From: Aurantimonas marina
GTDB taxonomy: Bacteria; Pseudomonadota; Alphaproteobacteria; Rhizobiales; Rhizobiaceae
Direction of reading: 5' to 3'
Assembly: GCF_017183135.1 (NCBI RefSeq)
Contig: NZ_JADDXW010000002.1
Location: forward strand, 1 to 64,000
Length of the DNA: 64,000 bases
Shown: in pieces, positions 17,867 through 29,453 of the stretch
Layout of the letters: each line of letters opens with the position of its first letter
Numbering within the stretch: position 1 is the stretch's first letter
Position numbers and translations under genes: made by a program
The notes under the pieces: model-generated
The model's database searches: none
The model's input: only the letters and a program-made list of their open reading frames with translations
Told to the model about the DNA's origin: nothing

Positions 17867-18622
17867 ATGATCGCCATGCCAGCCACCGCCGCGATGCTGG
17901 CGATCGGCGACGAACTCCTGTCCGGGCGGACGAAGGACCGCAACATCGCGCATCTCGCCGAAGTCCTGACGGTCGCGGGCATCGATCTGAAGGAGGTGCG
18001 CATCGTCGGCGACGAACCGCACATCATCGCCGACACGCTCAACACGCTCCGCCGCAGCTACGACTACGTCTTCACGTCCGGCGGCATCGGTCCGACCCAT
18101 GACGACATCACCGCCGATGCCGTTGGCGCGGCGTTCGGTCTGACCGTCGGCGAGCATCCGGAAGCGCTCCGCCGGCTGGCGGAGAACTACGCCCGCCGCG
18201 GCATGGAGTTCACCGAGGCGCGGCGACGCATGGCGCGGACACCGGACGGCGCCAGCCTGATCGACAACCCCGTCTCCGTCGCGCCCGGCTTTCGTCTCGA
18301 CAATGTCTTCGTCATGGCCGGCGTGCCGTCAGTGTTCCAAGCGATGCTCGGCCAGATTGTCGATACGCTACCGGCTGGTCAGGCGATCGAATCCGCCGCC
18401 TTCGCCTGCCCGTATGGCGAAGGCGACATCGGCGATCCGCTGCGCGCATTGGCGAAGGACCATCCGGGCGTCGCAATCGGCTCCTACCCCAAATTCGACG
18501 GCAACAGCTACTCGACCGAAATCGTCATCCGCTCGCGTGACCGCGCGGCTCTCGACGCGGCGGCTGAGGCGGTCAAGGCAATGCTGGGCGAGATGGAAAG
18601 CGGAGCGTTCCAGGCTCGCTGA
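17867..18622 (+). CDS. CinA N-terminal / MoaB-like molybdopterin-binding domain protein
   Basis: 251 residues with the MoCF-biosynthesis fold: IGDELLSGRTKDRN near the N-terminus and FTSGGIGPTHDDIT near residue 70. It matches the N-terminal (COG1058) part of CinA, which in other bacteria has ADP-ribose pyrophosphatase activity. It lacks the C-terminal nicotinamide-nucleotide amidase domain. It is a stand-alone gene with TGGAG before the ATG at 17867. The exact substrate is unknown for this short form. Confidence 0.85.
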   Translation: MIAMPATAAMLAIGDELLSGRTKDRNIAHLAEVLTVAGIDLKEVRIVGDEPHIIADTLNTLRRSYDYVFTSGGIGPTHDDITADAVGAAFGLTVGEHPEALRRLAENYARRGMEFTEARRRMARTPDGASLIDNPVSVAPGFRLDNVFVMAGVPSVFQAMLGQIVDTLPAGQAIESAAFACPYGEGDIGDPLRALAKDHPGVAIGSYPKFDGNSYSTEIVIRSRDRAALDAAAEAVKAMLGEMESGAFQAR

Positions 18623-18899
18623 TTTCCCGTTCAAGAGTCGAAATGGTTCGCGCCGGTCAAGGGCATCCGCGCGGTCCCGATCGACCGCCATCAAGGCGAT
18701 TTCTTGGAGACAACTTTTCGAATTCTCGCAGGTGCGAGACATGATTCTTCAAATCGGACGACAATGGACATTCGGCACATTATTGCCGCAAATTAACTTG
18801 ACCGCGCCAATTTGTCGCACTCAAATGTTCGTCGGCTACGGAGTTTGAGGGCAAATTGAGTATCGAACTCCCGTCGTCCGTGGCGTGGGAGGGACGATC

Positions 18900-19502
18900 A
18901 TGCAGAATGCGTTGGGTCTGATGGGCGACCAGGCGCTGATGGTCGCCATAGCGCTCACGTTGGGCGTCGCCGGTATCACCGCACTGTTTCTCGCGCTGTT
19001 CTGGCCGCGACGCTGGCGGATGAAGTATCGGATGGAGATCGGCTTCGTCATTCTTCTGGTCAGCCTGGTATTTTTTGCCGATCAGCGAAGCACCGCGACC
19101 TTCCAGGCTTATGAGACCGACCTTCGCAACAGGGGAGTTTCCGGCCAGACCGTCGATCCCGCCGCGCGGGCAGCGTTCGATCAGCAGATCACCGTCCTGG
19201 CCTTTCAGTGGGGCTTCGCCTTCACGACCGAGGGCGGCAAGATCAGCCGCAACGCGGTACGCGTCGAACCGGATCAGAAAGTGCTGTTCCGCATCCTCAG
19301 CAACGACGTGATCCACGGCTTCAACATTCCGGTCGCCGGCCTGACCACCGAATTCGATCCCGGCACCGATCGAGAGGTCTGGATCCGGGCACCGACCAAA
19401 CCCGGCAAATACCTCATCCAGTGCGTGAATTATTGCGGCGTCGGCCACGCGCAGATGAAGGCATGGCTAGTCGTCGGCGACGCCGACGCCGACATGGCCT
19501 GA
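18900..19502 (+). CDS. Heme-copper oxidase subunit II, CuA domain
   Basis: A 200-residue membrane-anchored copper subunit that takes electrons from cytochrome c or a cupredoxin and passes them to subunit I. Two helices (about 12-34 and 45-60) precede a periplasmic cupredoxin domain. The CuA ligands are intact: His in NDVIHGFNIP and the motif CVNYCGVGHAQM (C-x3-C-x3-H-x2-M). The ATG at 18900 has GGGAGGG 7 nt upstream. The subunit I gene follows after 16 nt. It is shorter than A-type subunits II, in line with the B-type subunit I. Confidence 0.9.
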   Translation: MQNALGLMGDQALMVAIALTLGVAGITALFLALFWPRRWRMKYRMEIGFVILLVSLVFFADQRSTATFQAYETDLRNRGVSGQTVDPAARAAFDQQITVLAFQWGFAFTTEGGKISRNAVRVEPDQKVLFRILSNDVIHGFNIPVAGLTTEFDPGTDREVWIRAPTKPGKYLIQCVNYCGVGHAQMKAWLVVGDADADMA

Positions 19503-19518
19503 GCGGAGGCGGCACGAC

Positions 19519-21090
19519 ATGGCCAGCACACTGGACATCGAACGCATGGGCGAAAAGCCGCATTGGCGGCCCGAGAACCTGATCGGCGGGATGGGGCTCC
19601 GCGACTTTCTGTTCTCCAACGACTACAGAATCATCGCGGTCAAGGGCATCCTGACATCGTTTCTGATGCTGGCGCTGGGCGGGGCCTTCGCTCTGGCGTT
19701 CCGCACGGAACTGGCGGCCCCGGATATCCAGTTCATGGGGGCGCAGCCCTACATGACGCTGATGACGCTACACGGCATGCTGATGGTCTTCGGCTTCGTC
19801 ATCCCGATCGTCATCTCGATCTGCTATTTCCTGATGCCCAAGGTTCTGGGAACGGGCCGGCTTCTGTGGGCCGGGACGGCCCAGGCGAGCTACTGGACCT
19901 TGATCGCCGCGGCGGCACTCTTGATCATCGGCCGACCCGATTTCACCTGGACGCTCTATCCGCCAATGTCGCTGCGGGTCGGCGGCGATTTGGTCTGGAT
20001 GGGCTATCTCGCCGTGGTTCTGGTCGCCGTCTCGGAATTTCTGGCCGGGATGGTGCTGCTGCGCAACGCGCTCGCGTCCCCGGCGCCTTGGACCCGCAAG
20101 CCGCTTCTAGCCTGGGCGATGATATCGGAGGCCAGCCTCCTGATGCTCTCGACGCCTCTTCTGGGCCTGACCGGGGCTGTCCTGCTGACAGACTGGCTGG
20201 GCGCCACCGCGCTGTTCGACCCAGGCCGGGGCGGTGACGTGATGACCTTCATGTACGTGTTCTGGTTCTATGGTCATCCGGCCGTCTATCTTCCGCTAGT
20301 GCCGGCGATCGCCATCATCTACACGCTGCTGCCGCGGCTACTGGGCCGGCCGATGTGGAGCTACACCTCGGGCGTTGTCGCCTTTCTGTTACTGGCCGTA
20401 CTGTCCTTCGTGGTGTTCCCGCATCATTTCCAGCCAGCATCCACCGTGCATGGCTTCCTGCAGCGGGCGACCCAGGTGCTGACACTGCTGATCTTCATTC
20501 CCAGCACCCTGCATGTATTCAACTGGATCGCGACGCTCTGGAGTGATCGGATTCCGGCCTCGGCGATGGCGGCGGCGCCGTTCCGCTTCATGATGGGCGC
20601 GATCTTCTTTTTGATCATCGGCGGCGTCACCGGATTCCTGAACGCCCAGATTTCCATCGACAGCGACTTCATTCACAACACCTACTGGGTGCCGGCGCAT
20701 TTCCACGCCATGTTCCTCGGCTTCGCCGGGCAGATGGCGATCGCCGGCGTCTATTTCCTGTATCCCTACTTCACCGGCCGAATGGTCAATCGGGCGCTCG
20801 CGGACATCCATTTCTGGATCTGGCAGGTCGGCATCTTCGCCAAAGTCATGCTGATGTATGCGCTCGGCTATGCCTACTTCCCCCGATGGGTCGTCGACTA
20901 CCTGCCGCTGGCCGAGTGGACGGGCGCGCAGATGATGCTGACCGGCGCGGCCTATCTGATCGGCCTCGGCTTCCTGGTCTTCGTCTTCAACATCGTCTGG
21001 AGCGCCACGCGCGGGCCATTGGCGGCCGGCGATCCGTGGCTCGTCAGCGACGAGGCACGGGTTCGCCCGGCCACAGTTCCGGCCGAATAA
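19519..21090 (+). CDS. Heme-copper oxidase subunit I, B-family (ba3-like)
   Basis: The 523-residue catalytic subunit of a terminal oxidase reducing O2 to water. Heme and copper ligands are complete: TLHGMLMVFGF (low-spin heme His), YGHPAVYLPLVP (CuB His and cross-linked Tyr), FPHHFQPAS (two CuB His) and VPAHFHAMFLG (heme ligands). The glutamate of A-type oxidases (HPEV) is alanine, and GHPAVY with AIIYTLLP following resembles the Thermus ba3 (B) family. B-type enzymes typically have high oxygen affinity. It lies between subunit II and a Met-rich cupredoxin in a tight three-gene operon. No subunit III, heme or copper assembly gene is present in the window. Confidence 0.9.
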   Translation: MASTLDIERMGEKPHWRPENLIGGMGLRDFLFSNDYRIIAVKGILTSFLMLALGGAFALAFRTELAAPDIQFMGAQPYMTLMTLHGMLMVFGFVIPIVISICYFLMPKVLGTGRLLWAGTAQASYWTLIAAAALLIIGRPDFTWTLYPPMSLRVGGDLVWMGYLAVVLVAVSEFLAGMVLLRNALASPAPWTRKPLLAWAMISEASLLMLSTPLLGLTGAVLLTDWLGATALFDPGRGGDVMTFMYVFWFYGHPAVYLPLVPAIAIIYTLLPRLLGRPMWSYTSGVVAFLLLAVLSFVVFPHHFQPASTVHGFLQRATQVLTLLIFIPSTLHVFNWIATLWSDRIPASAMAAAPFRFMMGAIFFLIIGGVTGFLNAQISIDSDFIHNTYWVPAHFHAMFLGFAGQMAIAGVYFLYPYFTGRMVNRALADIHFWIWQVGIFAKVMLMYALGYAYFPRWVVDYLPLAEWTGAQMMLTGAAYLIGLGFLVFVFNIVWSATRGPLAAGDPWLVSDEARVRPATVPAE

Positions 21091-21103
21091 GGAGGCCCCG
21101 GCA

Positions 21104-22027
21104 ATGATCCTCAGATTGTTCACGCTGGTCGGTGTGGTCGCGATCGCCGGGGCGCTTTATCTTGTGCTCCCGCAAGGCATCGGGCCGGCGGCGTTCCAGG
21201 CCGTTCCGGATCAGTCGGCGCTGGCTGGCTACGTCGAGGCGGGCCTGTTCCCCGATCCGGACAGCCTGTCGGAAAACGACGATGTCGGCCATGGCGTCTT
21301 CGAGGAGCCCGCCGAGGACGAGGCAAGAATCGCCGCCGCCCGGGAGGCGATGGGCGCCATGCCGGGAATGAGCGGCATGCAGATGGATGGTGCGGCGCCA
21401 ATGGACATGGCCGGAGACGGCGCCGCTTTAGTGAACGAGGAGCAAACGACGCAGCCCACCAATGACGATATGGCGGCTATGCCGGGCATGAACGACGAGG
21501 CTGCCGACAGTGGCTCGACTTCCACCGACGCGCCGATGGAGATGGCGACCGAACAGACGGCCCAGCCCGCCGACGACGGCGTGGCGGACATGCCGGGAAT
21601 GTCCGGCGAAGTCCCAGACAATGCTGGCGGTGACGGGCTGGTCGTCCTGGCTGCCGATGCCTCTGTCGATCGCGAAATCGAAATGACGATGCGGGAATGG
21701 GGCTATTCGATTGGCGAGCTGGATGTGCAGCCGGGCGAGCGCATCCGGTTGAAAATCCGCAATGCCGGCGAGATCCCCCATGAGTTCATGTTCATGCCGA
21801 TGGCGAACATGCAGGCGATCGGCTATCGGCTCGAGCGGGCGGACTGGAACCTTCTGGAACACGAGGCGCCCTATGAGCGCTCGCTCATCCTGCCCGGCCA
21901 AAGCTTCGAGGTGACCATGCGCATCGCGAAACCTGGCGCATGGATGTTCATGTGCATGTTCCCGTATCACATGCAGTTCGGCATGATGGGGCAGATGGCG
22001 ACACCCGGCCTGAGCATGGCGATGTAG
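21104..22027 (+). CDS. Methionine-rich periplasmic cupredoxin linked to the B-type oxidase
   Basis: 307 residues. A hydrophobic N-terminal segment (1-23) serves as signal or anchor. A disordered acidic middle (about 55-180) holds three MPGM motifs (residues 86-89, 126-129, 163-166) and further Met pairs, suggesting low-affinity copper binding. The C-terminal cupredoxin domain (about 185-300) has His226 (IPHEFMF) and the set Cys284-x4-His289-x4-Met294 in [11 protein letters not shown], the pattern of a type 1 copper site. It starts 13 nt after subunit I with GGAGG upstream. It could donate electrons to CuA or deliver copper. I do not know an established family with this whole layout. Confidence 0.8.
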   Translation: MILRLFTLVGVVAIAGALYLVLPQGIGPAAFQAVPDQSALAGYVEAGLFPDPDSLSENDDVGHGVFEEPAEDEARIAAAREAMGAMPGMSGMQMDGAAPMDMAGDGAALVNEEQTTQPTNDDMAAMPGMNDEAADSGSTSTDAPMEMATEQTAQPADDGVADMPGMSGEVPDNAGGDGLVVLAADASVDREIEMTMREWGYSIGELDVQPGERIRLKIRNAGEIPHEFMFMPMANMQAIGYRLERADWNLLEHEAPYERSLILPGQSFEVTMRIAKPGAWMFMCMFPYHMQFGMMGQMATPGLSMAM

Positions 22028-22239
22028 GCTCTGCGTCAGCAGGTCACGCCAGACCCTTCAGCGGTGTCCGTGTGAGCCCTCTGACACTTGGCGATTTTCC
22101 GCACGTTTCGAGGATCGTTACCGCGGCGGCGTTCGGCCCGGTGACAACGGTTCATCCGCGCTGCCTTCAGACTGCTTGCCTTGCCTTTCGCATACCTCTA
22201 TCGCATCCGCTTTGCCGCCCCAGCCGGAGAGCCGCCATC

Positions 22240-22737
22240 ATGTCCACGGTCGACAAATCCTTCCCCGTCTCCTGGGACCAGTTCCACCGCGATGCCAGGG
22301 CCCTGGCCTGGCGGCTCGCCGGAATGCGGTCGGACTGGAAGGCGATCGTCTGCATCACCCGCGGCGGCCTCGTGCCGGCGGCCATCATCGCCCGCGAGAT
22401 CGGCACACGGCTGATCGAGACGGTCTGCATCGCCTCGTATCATGACTATAGTGAACAGGGTGAGTTGAAGGTCCTCAAGGAGGTCTCGCCGGTCCTTCTC
22501 GAGGACGATGGCGAGGGTATCCTGATCGTCGACGACCTAACTGATACCGGGAAAACCGCCGGTCTCGTTCGGGCGATGCTGCCGAAGGCCCATTTCGCCA
22601 CCGTCTACGCCAAGCCGAAAGGCCGGCCGATGGTGGATACGTTCATTACCGAGGTCAGTCAGGACACCTGGATCTTCTTTCCCTGGGATCTCGGCCTGAC
22701 CTTTCAGGCGCCGATCGGCAAAACCACCAAGGGCTGA
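22240..22737 (+). CDS. gpt: Xanthine-guanine phosphoribosyltransferase
   Basis: A 165-residue purine salvage enzyme that converts guanine, xanthine or hypoxanthine with PRPP to the nucleotide. The PRPP-binding motif is [14 protein letters not shown] near residue 90, and [17 protein letters not shown] is a typical Gpt N-terminal segment. The C-terminus ends at [14 protein letters not shown], near the E. coli Gpt pattern. The start at 22240 fits the family; the open frame upstream overlaps the cupredoxin gene and is not coding. Confidence 0.93.
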   Translation: MSTVDKSFPVSWDQFHRDARALAWRLAGMRSDWKAIVCITRGGLVPAAIIAREIGTRLIETVCIASYHDYSEQGELKVLKEVSPVLLEDDGEGILIVDDLTDTGKTAGLVRAMLPKAHFATVYAKPKGRPMVDTFITEVSQDTWIFFPWDLGLTFQAPIGKTTKG

Positions 22738-22784
22738 ACCCCTCTCACCAAGGCGGCAAACCGCACTGTCCCTGCTGACCCGCC

Positions 22785-23969
22785 CTAACCCAAGGCCGGC
22801 TCCGCGATGGCAAACTCCGTTATAAAAATGAGCCCGCGATCCGACCAATCTCGATCGATGGTTCCAGCGAGTTGTCTGACGATCAGCTTGTCGAGAAGCT
22901 CACCGCCGAAGCCTGACGGCTCGGCATCGTCGGAGCTCGGCGCCGCAGACATATCGGATCGACCCGTCTCCCGCCAGGTGAAGAGCAGCCTTCGTCCCTC
23001 CCCGTCCGGCCGCGATTCCTGCCAATCGATATCGATGGTCCCTTCCCTGCCCGGCGCCAACGCGCCGTATTTCGCCGCGTTCGTCGCTAACTCATGCAGG
23101 ATCATTCCGATGGTCACCGCATCACCGGGGTTGATCCAGACCTCGGGACCTGCCGCGCGGATTCGGGTTCCAACGTCGTAATGTTCGGTTTCCGATGCCA
23201 CGATCGCGGCGAACGACGCGCCCCTTCCGTCGGCCGTCATTACCAGAGATTGCGTCTTGGCCAGTGAGCCGAGGCGCTCGAGAAGCACCGGGCGGATTGC
23301 TTCCGCCGATTGCTTGGAGCGCAGCGAAAGCGACACGATCGCCTGGACCGTTGCCAGCGAATTCTTCACCCGATGGGCCATTTCGCGGGACAGGAGTTGC
23401 GCCTGCTCCTCCGCTTCGCGACGGAATCGCACCTCTTCGCGCAGCACCAGTTCCGTTCCGAGCATCGCCACCAGATCCTCGATCGCTCGACGATCCTCCG
23501 CTGTCCAATCGCGCGGCACGTGATCGATCGCGCAGAGGGACCCGATGACGGCGCCGTCCGGGGTTCGAATCGGCACCCCGAGATAGGCCGCAACGCCGAG
23601 GTCGGGAATTGCGAGATTATCCCGCACCAGCGGATGCGATCGCGCATCGTCGACGACCAGCGGCTCGCCGCTGGCCACGACATGCTGGCAGAAGGAATGG
23701 CTCAGCGGGGTTTCCCGACGCTCGGCCCAAACGTCCGGCAGGCCAACCTGGCTTTTGAAAAATTGCCGATCGGTATCCAGAATCGATATCAGGGAAACCG
23801 GGACGCCGATGATTCGCGAGGCGAGACGCGTAATCCGGTCGAAAGCGACTTCCGGTTCCGTGTCCAGAAGGTCAGCGGCGGTCAATCCGGCGCGCGAATC
23901 GCCCGGTGAAGCCACCGCGTCTTTCACCCGAACTCCCTCATTGGCCGTTGCCTCCATCAAATCAGTCAT
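22785..23969 (-). CDS. GAF-domain sensor histidine kinase, HWE family
   Basis: A 394-residue soluble kinase. The GAF domain (about 35-175) has LSHSFCQHVVASGEPLVV and GVPIRTPDGAVIGSLCAID, typical of the cytoplasmic GAF sensors of this group. The kinase core is of the HWE type, common in Hyphomicrobiales: phospho-acceptor His199 in EMAHRVKNSLATVQAIV and an N-box HELATNAAKYGAL. No transmembrane helix is present. No response regulator lies nearby, so the partner is unknown; HWE kinases often act with PhyR-type or single-domain receivers. The start at 23969 is tentative, since the frame is open to 24122. Confidence 0.85.
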   Translation of the reverse strand: MTDLMEATANEGVRVKDAVASPGDSRAGLTAADLLDTEPEVAFDRITRLASRIIGVPVSLISILDTDRQFFKSQVGLPDVWAERRETPLSHSFCQHVVASGEPLVVDDARSHPLVRDNLAIPDLGVAAYLGVPIRTPDGAVIGSLCAIDHVPRDWTAEDRRAIEDLVAMLGTELVLREEVRFRREAEEQAQLLSREMAHRVKNSLATVQAIVSLSLRSKQSAEAIRPVLLERLGSLAKTQSLVMTADGRGASFAAIVASETEHYDVGTRIRAAGPEVWINPGDAVTIGMILHELATNAAKYGALAPGREGTIDIDWQESRPDGEGRRLLFTWRETGRSDMSAAPSSDDAEPSGFGGELLDKLIVRQLAGTIDRDWSDRGLIFITEFAIAEPALG

Positions 23970-24232
23970 GACTCGCGCTGCCCCTGAACGCAAATCAGTG
24001 CGGTCGCCCTTAGATTGGTGCATGCGCCACCCGAAACTGAATGCGATCTTCGATGTCGCTCCGCTGATGCGATATTTGAACCACACTGGCAAGACGGGCT
24101 GCCGATTCGGCCTCGTCGACACAACGGGAACGAGTATCGGGACTTATCCCCGCTATCCTCGTGAAAGCGAAGCCGGGGGGCGAGATTCGCGGAGTGTACT
24201 TTCGGCTGCGTTGACCACCCCACGGGACTCAC

Positions 24233-24371
24233 TCTAGCTTGCTGGCGCGCACCTGCCTGACGGGACCGGAGGCAGGCGTGTCCTTCCGCCCACAGGCGGA
24301 GGGAAAAGCGGGAAAAAGCCCGCGATCCGGTCGAGCGATCCGAAATTAACGGTCGCTTAACCAGTCGAAAT
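24233..24371 (+). other. Structured leader upstream of nrdJ: three consecutive hairpins
   Basis: Within the 543-bp gap before nrdJ, three inverted repeats follow each other: CCTGCCT/AGGCAGG (24252-24258 with 24270-24276), a 10-bp stem at 24281-24290 with 24295-24304 (one G-U pair), and GCGGG/CCCGC (24308-24312 with 24319-24323). The B12-box and other signatures of a cobalamin riboswitch were looked for and not found. They lie upstream of the NrdR box and may belong to an unidentified small RNA or to nothing functional. The remaining 23970-24232 holds nothing I can support. Confidence 0.35.
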
Positions 24372-24387
24372 ACACTATATATAGTAT
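24372..24387 (+). promoter_or_regulatory. NrdR box upstream of nrdJ
   Basis: ACACTATATATAGTAT nearly matches the NrdR box consensus ACACWATATATWGTGT. NrdR is a zinc/ATP-cone repressor of ribonucleotide reductase operons. It lies 126 bp before the chosen nrdJ start and probably overlaps the promoter. NrdR boxes usually occur in pairs about 31 bp apart; I could not find a second box. Confidence 0.8.
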
Positions 24388-24512
24388 CGTTGAATGCCCC
24401 TCACACAAGATGGGCGATCACGGACAATCGCGGGATATGCACCGGGTGGAGGGGGAACTTCGCCGGCGGGGCGATTCTTTGTGGCAAAATTTTAAACGAG
24501 GATGGGACCGTC

Positions 24513-28460
<3,948 letters not shown>

Positions 28461-28574
28461 AGGGGTCGGCCTGACGCGTCACCTGACGCGTCACCGAATC
28501 TGGCTCTACGTCGTAAGGTTGGCTCGATTTCGTATGGAGCTGGCTCACCTCGATGAAAAAGTCGGAGAACCTGA
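28461..28574. repeat. Short direct repeat after nrdJ
   Basis: CTGACGCGTCAC occurs twice in tandem (28471-28482 and 28483-28494). Each copy contains the palindrome TGACGCGTCA. There is no T-run to make it a terminator. It marks the start of a 753-bp stretch to 29213 with degenerate sequence. Confidence 0.5.
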
Positions 28575-28925
28575 GAGAGTCCGCGGGGCGCCCCTCCCCG
28601 AGGAGCCCGCTGCTCTCCTTACTGGCGAGGCGCCGTCAAGGACGTTCGCCGCCTGCTCCAGAATGGCCGGGCGGACGAGGCACGGCAGCGCCTCGATGAC
28701 GTCCGTGTCAGATTCGCGGCGGCCAAGACGTCGGAACTCCGCCCGGTGCCGGTGTCGAACGTCTACAGAGGTGCCACCCTGGTTGATGCCCAAGGCAAAG
28801 TTCCAGGAGAATTCAGCGGCATGAGCACGCCGGGTGGCGGATCTGTGGTGATCGGCGACTGGCAGGACATGCTTGGCTTCATCGACATTGGCGGTGAAAA
28901 ACTGTCCTACCGCCTGACCGGCTGA
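28575..28925 (+). pseudogene. 5'-truncated gene fragment of unknown family
   Basis: A frame without any plausible start codon is open from 28575 to the TGA at 28923-28925. From about 28638 it reads like real protein (KDVRRLLQNGRADEARQRL, then VYRGATLVDAQGKVPGEF and GDWQDMLGFIDIGGEK), with codon choice resembling neighbours. Upstream it dissolves into low-complexity sequence with stops at 28554 and 28572. I read it as the C-terminal remnant of a deleted gene. The family is not recognised. Confidence 0.45.
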
Positions 28926-28961
28926 CCGGCTGATCGGTTGATCGGTTGATCGGTTGATCTT
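28914..28961 (+). repeat. 8-bp tandem repeat, six drifting copies
   Basis: CTGACCGG, CTGACCGG, CTGATCGG, TTGATCGG, TTGATCGG, TTGATCTT run head to tail. The first two copies contain the stop of the fragment above. The unit length is not a multiple of three, so this is unlikely to be a protein repeat; replication slippage is the simplest explanation. The stretch 28962-29213 beyond it contains no gene I can support. Confidence 0.7.
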
Positions 28962-29213
28962 TGGCCCTCCTGGGACATGGGGCAAGGTATTTGTGGTGCT
29001 GGCTAACTAGTCGACCCGGAAAAAGCGGTTGCAAAGCCCATCGTGCGAGCCGCAAAGTTCCCGGCCGCGATGGTTTTCGTCGTCGATCGGCATGGTCAAA
29101 GATGGGGGCTCCTGCGCAGCCTCGAATTTCGATTACCATCTCGAAAGGTAACCTAGACGGACGATTGAGAAGCGATATGTCTGGCGGGGTTGACGGAGAA
29201 AGTGGAGGTCAGG

Positions 29214-29429
29214 ATGAAAAATCCGGCTGACGATCACAGCAGACAAATCGCTCCTGTTTCGAGAAGTCGCCGCGCCTTCTTGCGCGGCATCTCGGGGAGC
29301 GGCTTGGTCGTGGGCGGTCTCCTCGTCAGCGCGGACGCGGATGCGGAGGAGTCTCGCAGCGTCGAAAGCCAGGAGGGGTATCGGGAGAACGGCCATATCC
29401 GCCGCTATTACGAGCTGTCGCGCTTTTGA
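29214..29429 (+). CDS. Formate dehydrogenase region Tat-target small protein
   Basis: 71 residues with a twin-arginine signal SRRAFLRGISGSGL at residues 20-33 followed by a hydrophobic stretch, and the conserved tail GHIRRYYELSRF. Small Tat-targeted proteins with this tail precede periplasmic formate dehydrogenase alpha genes in many proteobacteria (the formate_TAT family). Its exact role is unknown; an accessory part in assembly or export of the alpha subunit is usually inferred. The ATG at 29214 has GGAGG upstream. It is the first gene of the membrane FDH operon. Confidence 0.85.
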   Translation: MKNPADDHSRQIAPVSRSRRAFLRGISGSGLVVGGLLVSADADAEESRSVESQEGYRENGHIRRYYELSRF

Positions 29430-29453
29430 GGCGCCAGTCCAGGGATCGTTACC

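Noticed and set aside
24233..24371. Cobalamin riboswitch before nrdJ
   Set aside because: No B12 box (GCCACTG-like) or the other conserved elements were found. The hairpins alone do not support it.
28914..28961. CRISPR array
   Set aside because: The repeat unit is only 8 bp without spacers and there are no cas genes; it is a simple tandem repeat.
29012..29153. Short open frame before the Tat-target gene (contains KFPAAMVFVVDRHGQRWGLL)
   Set aside because: It reads somewhat like protein but has no start with a ribosome-binding site and is too short to judge; possibly another decayed remnant.
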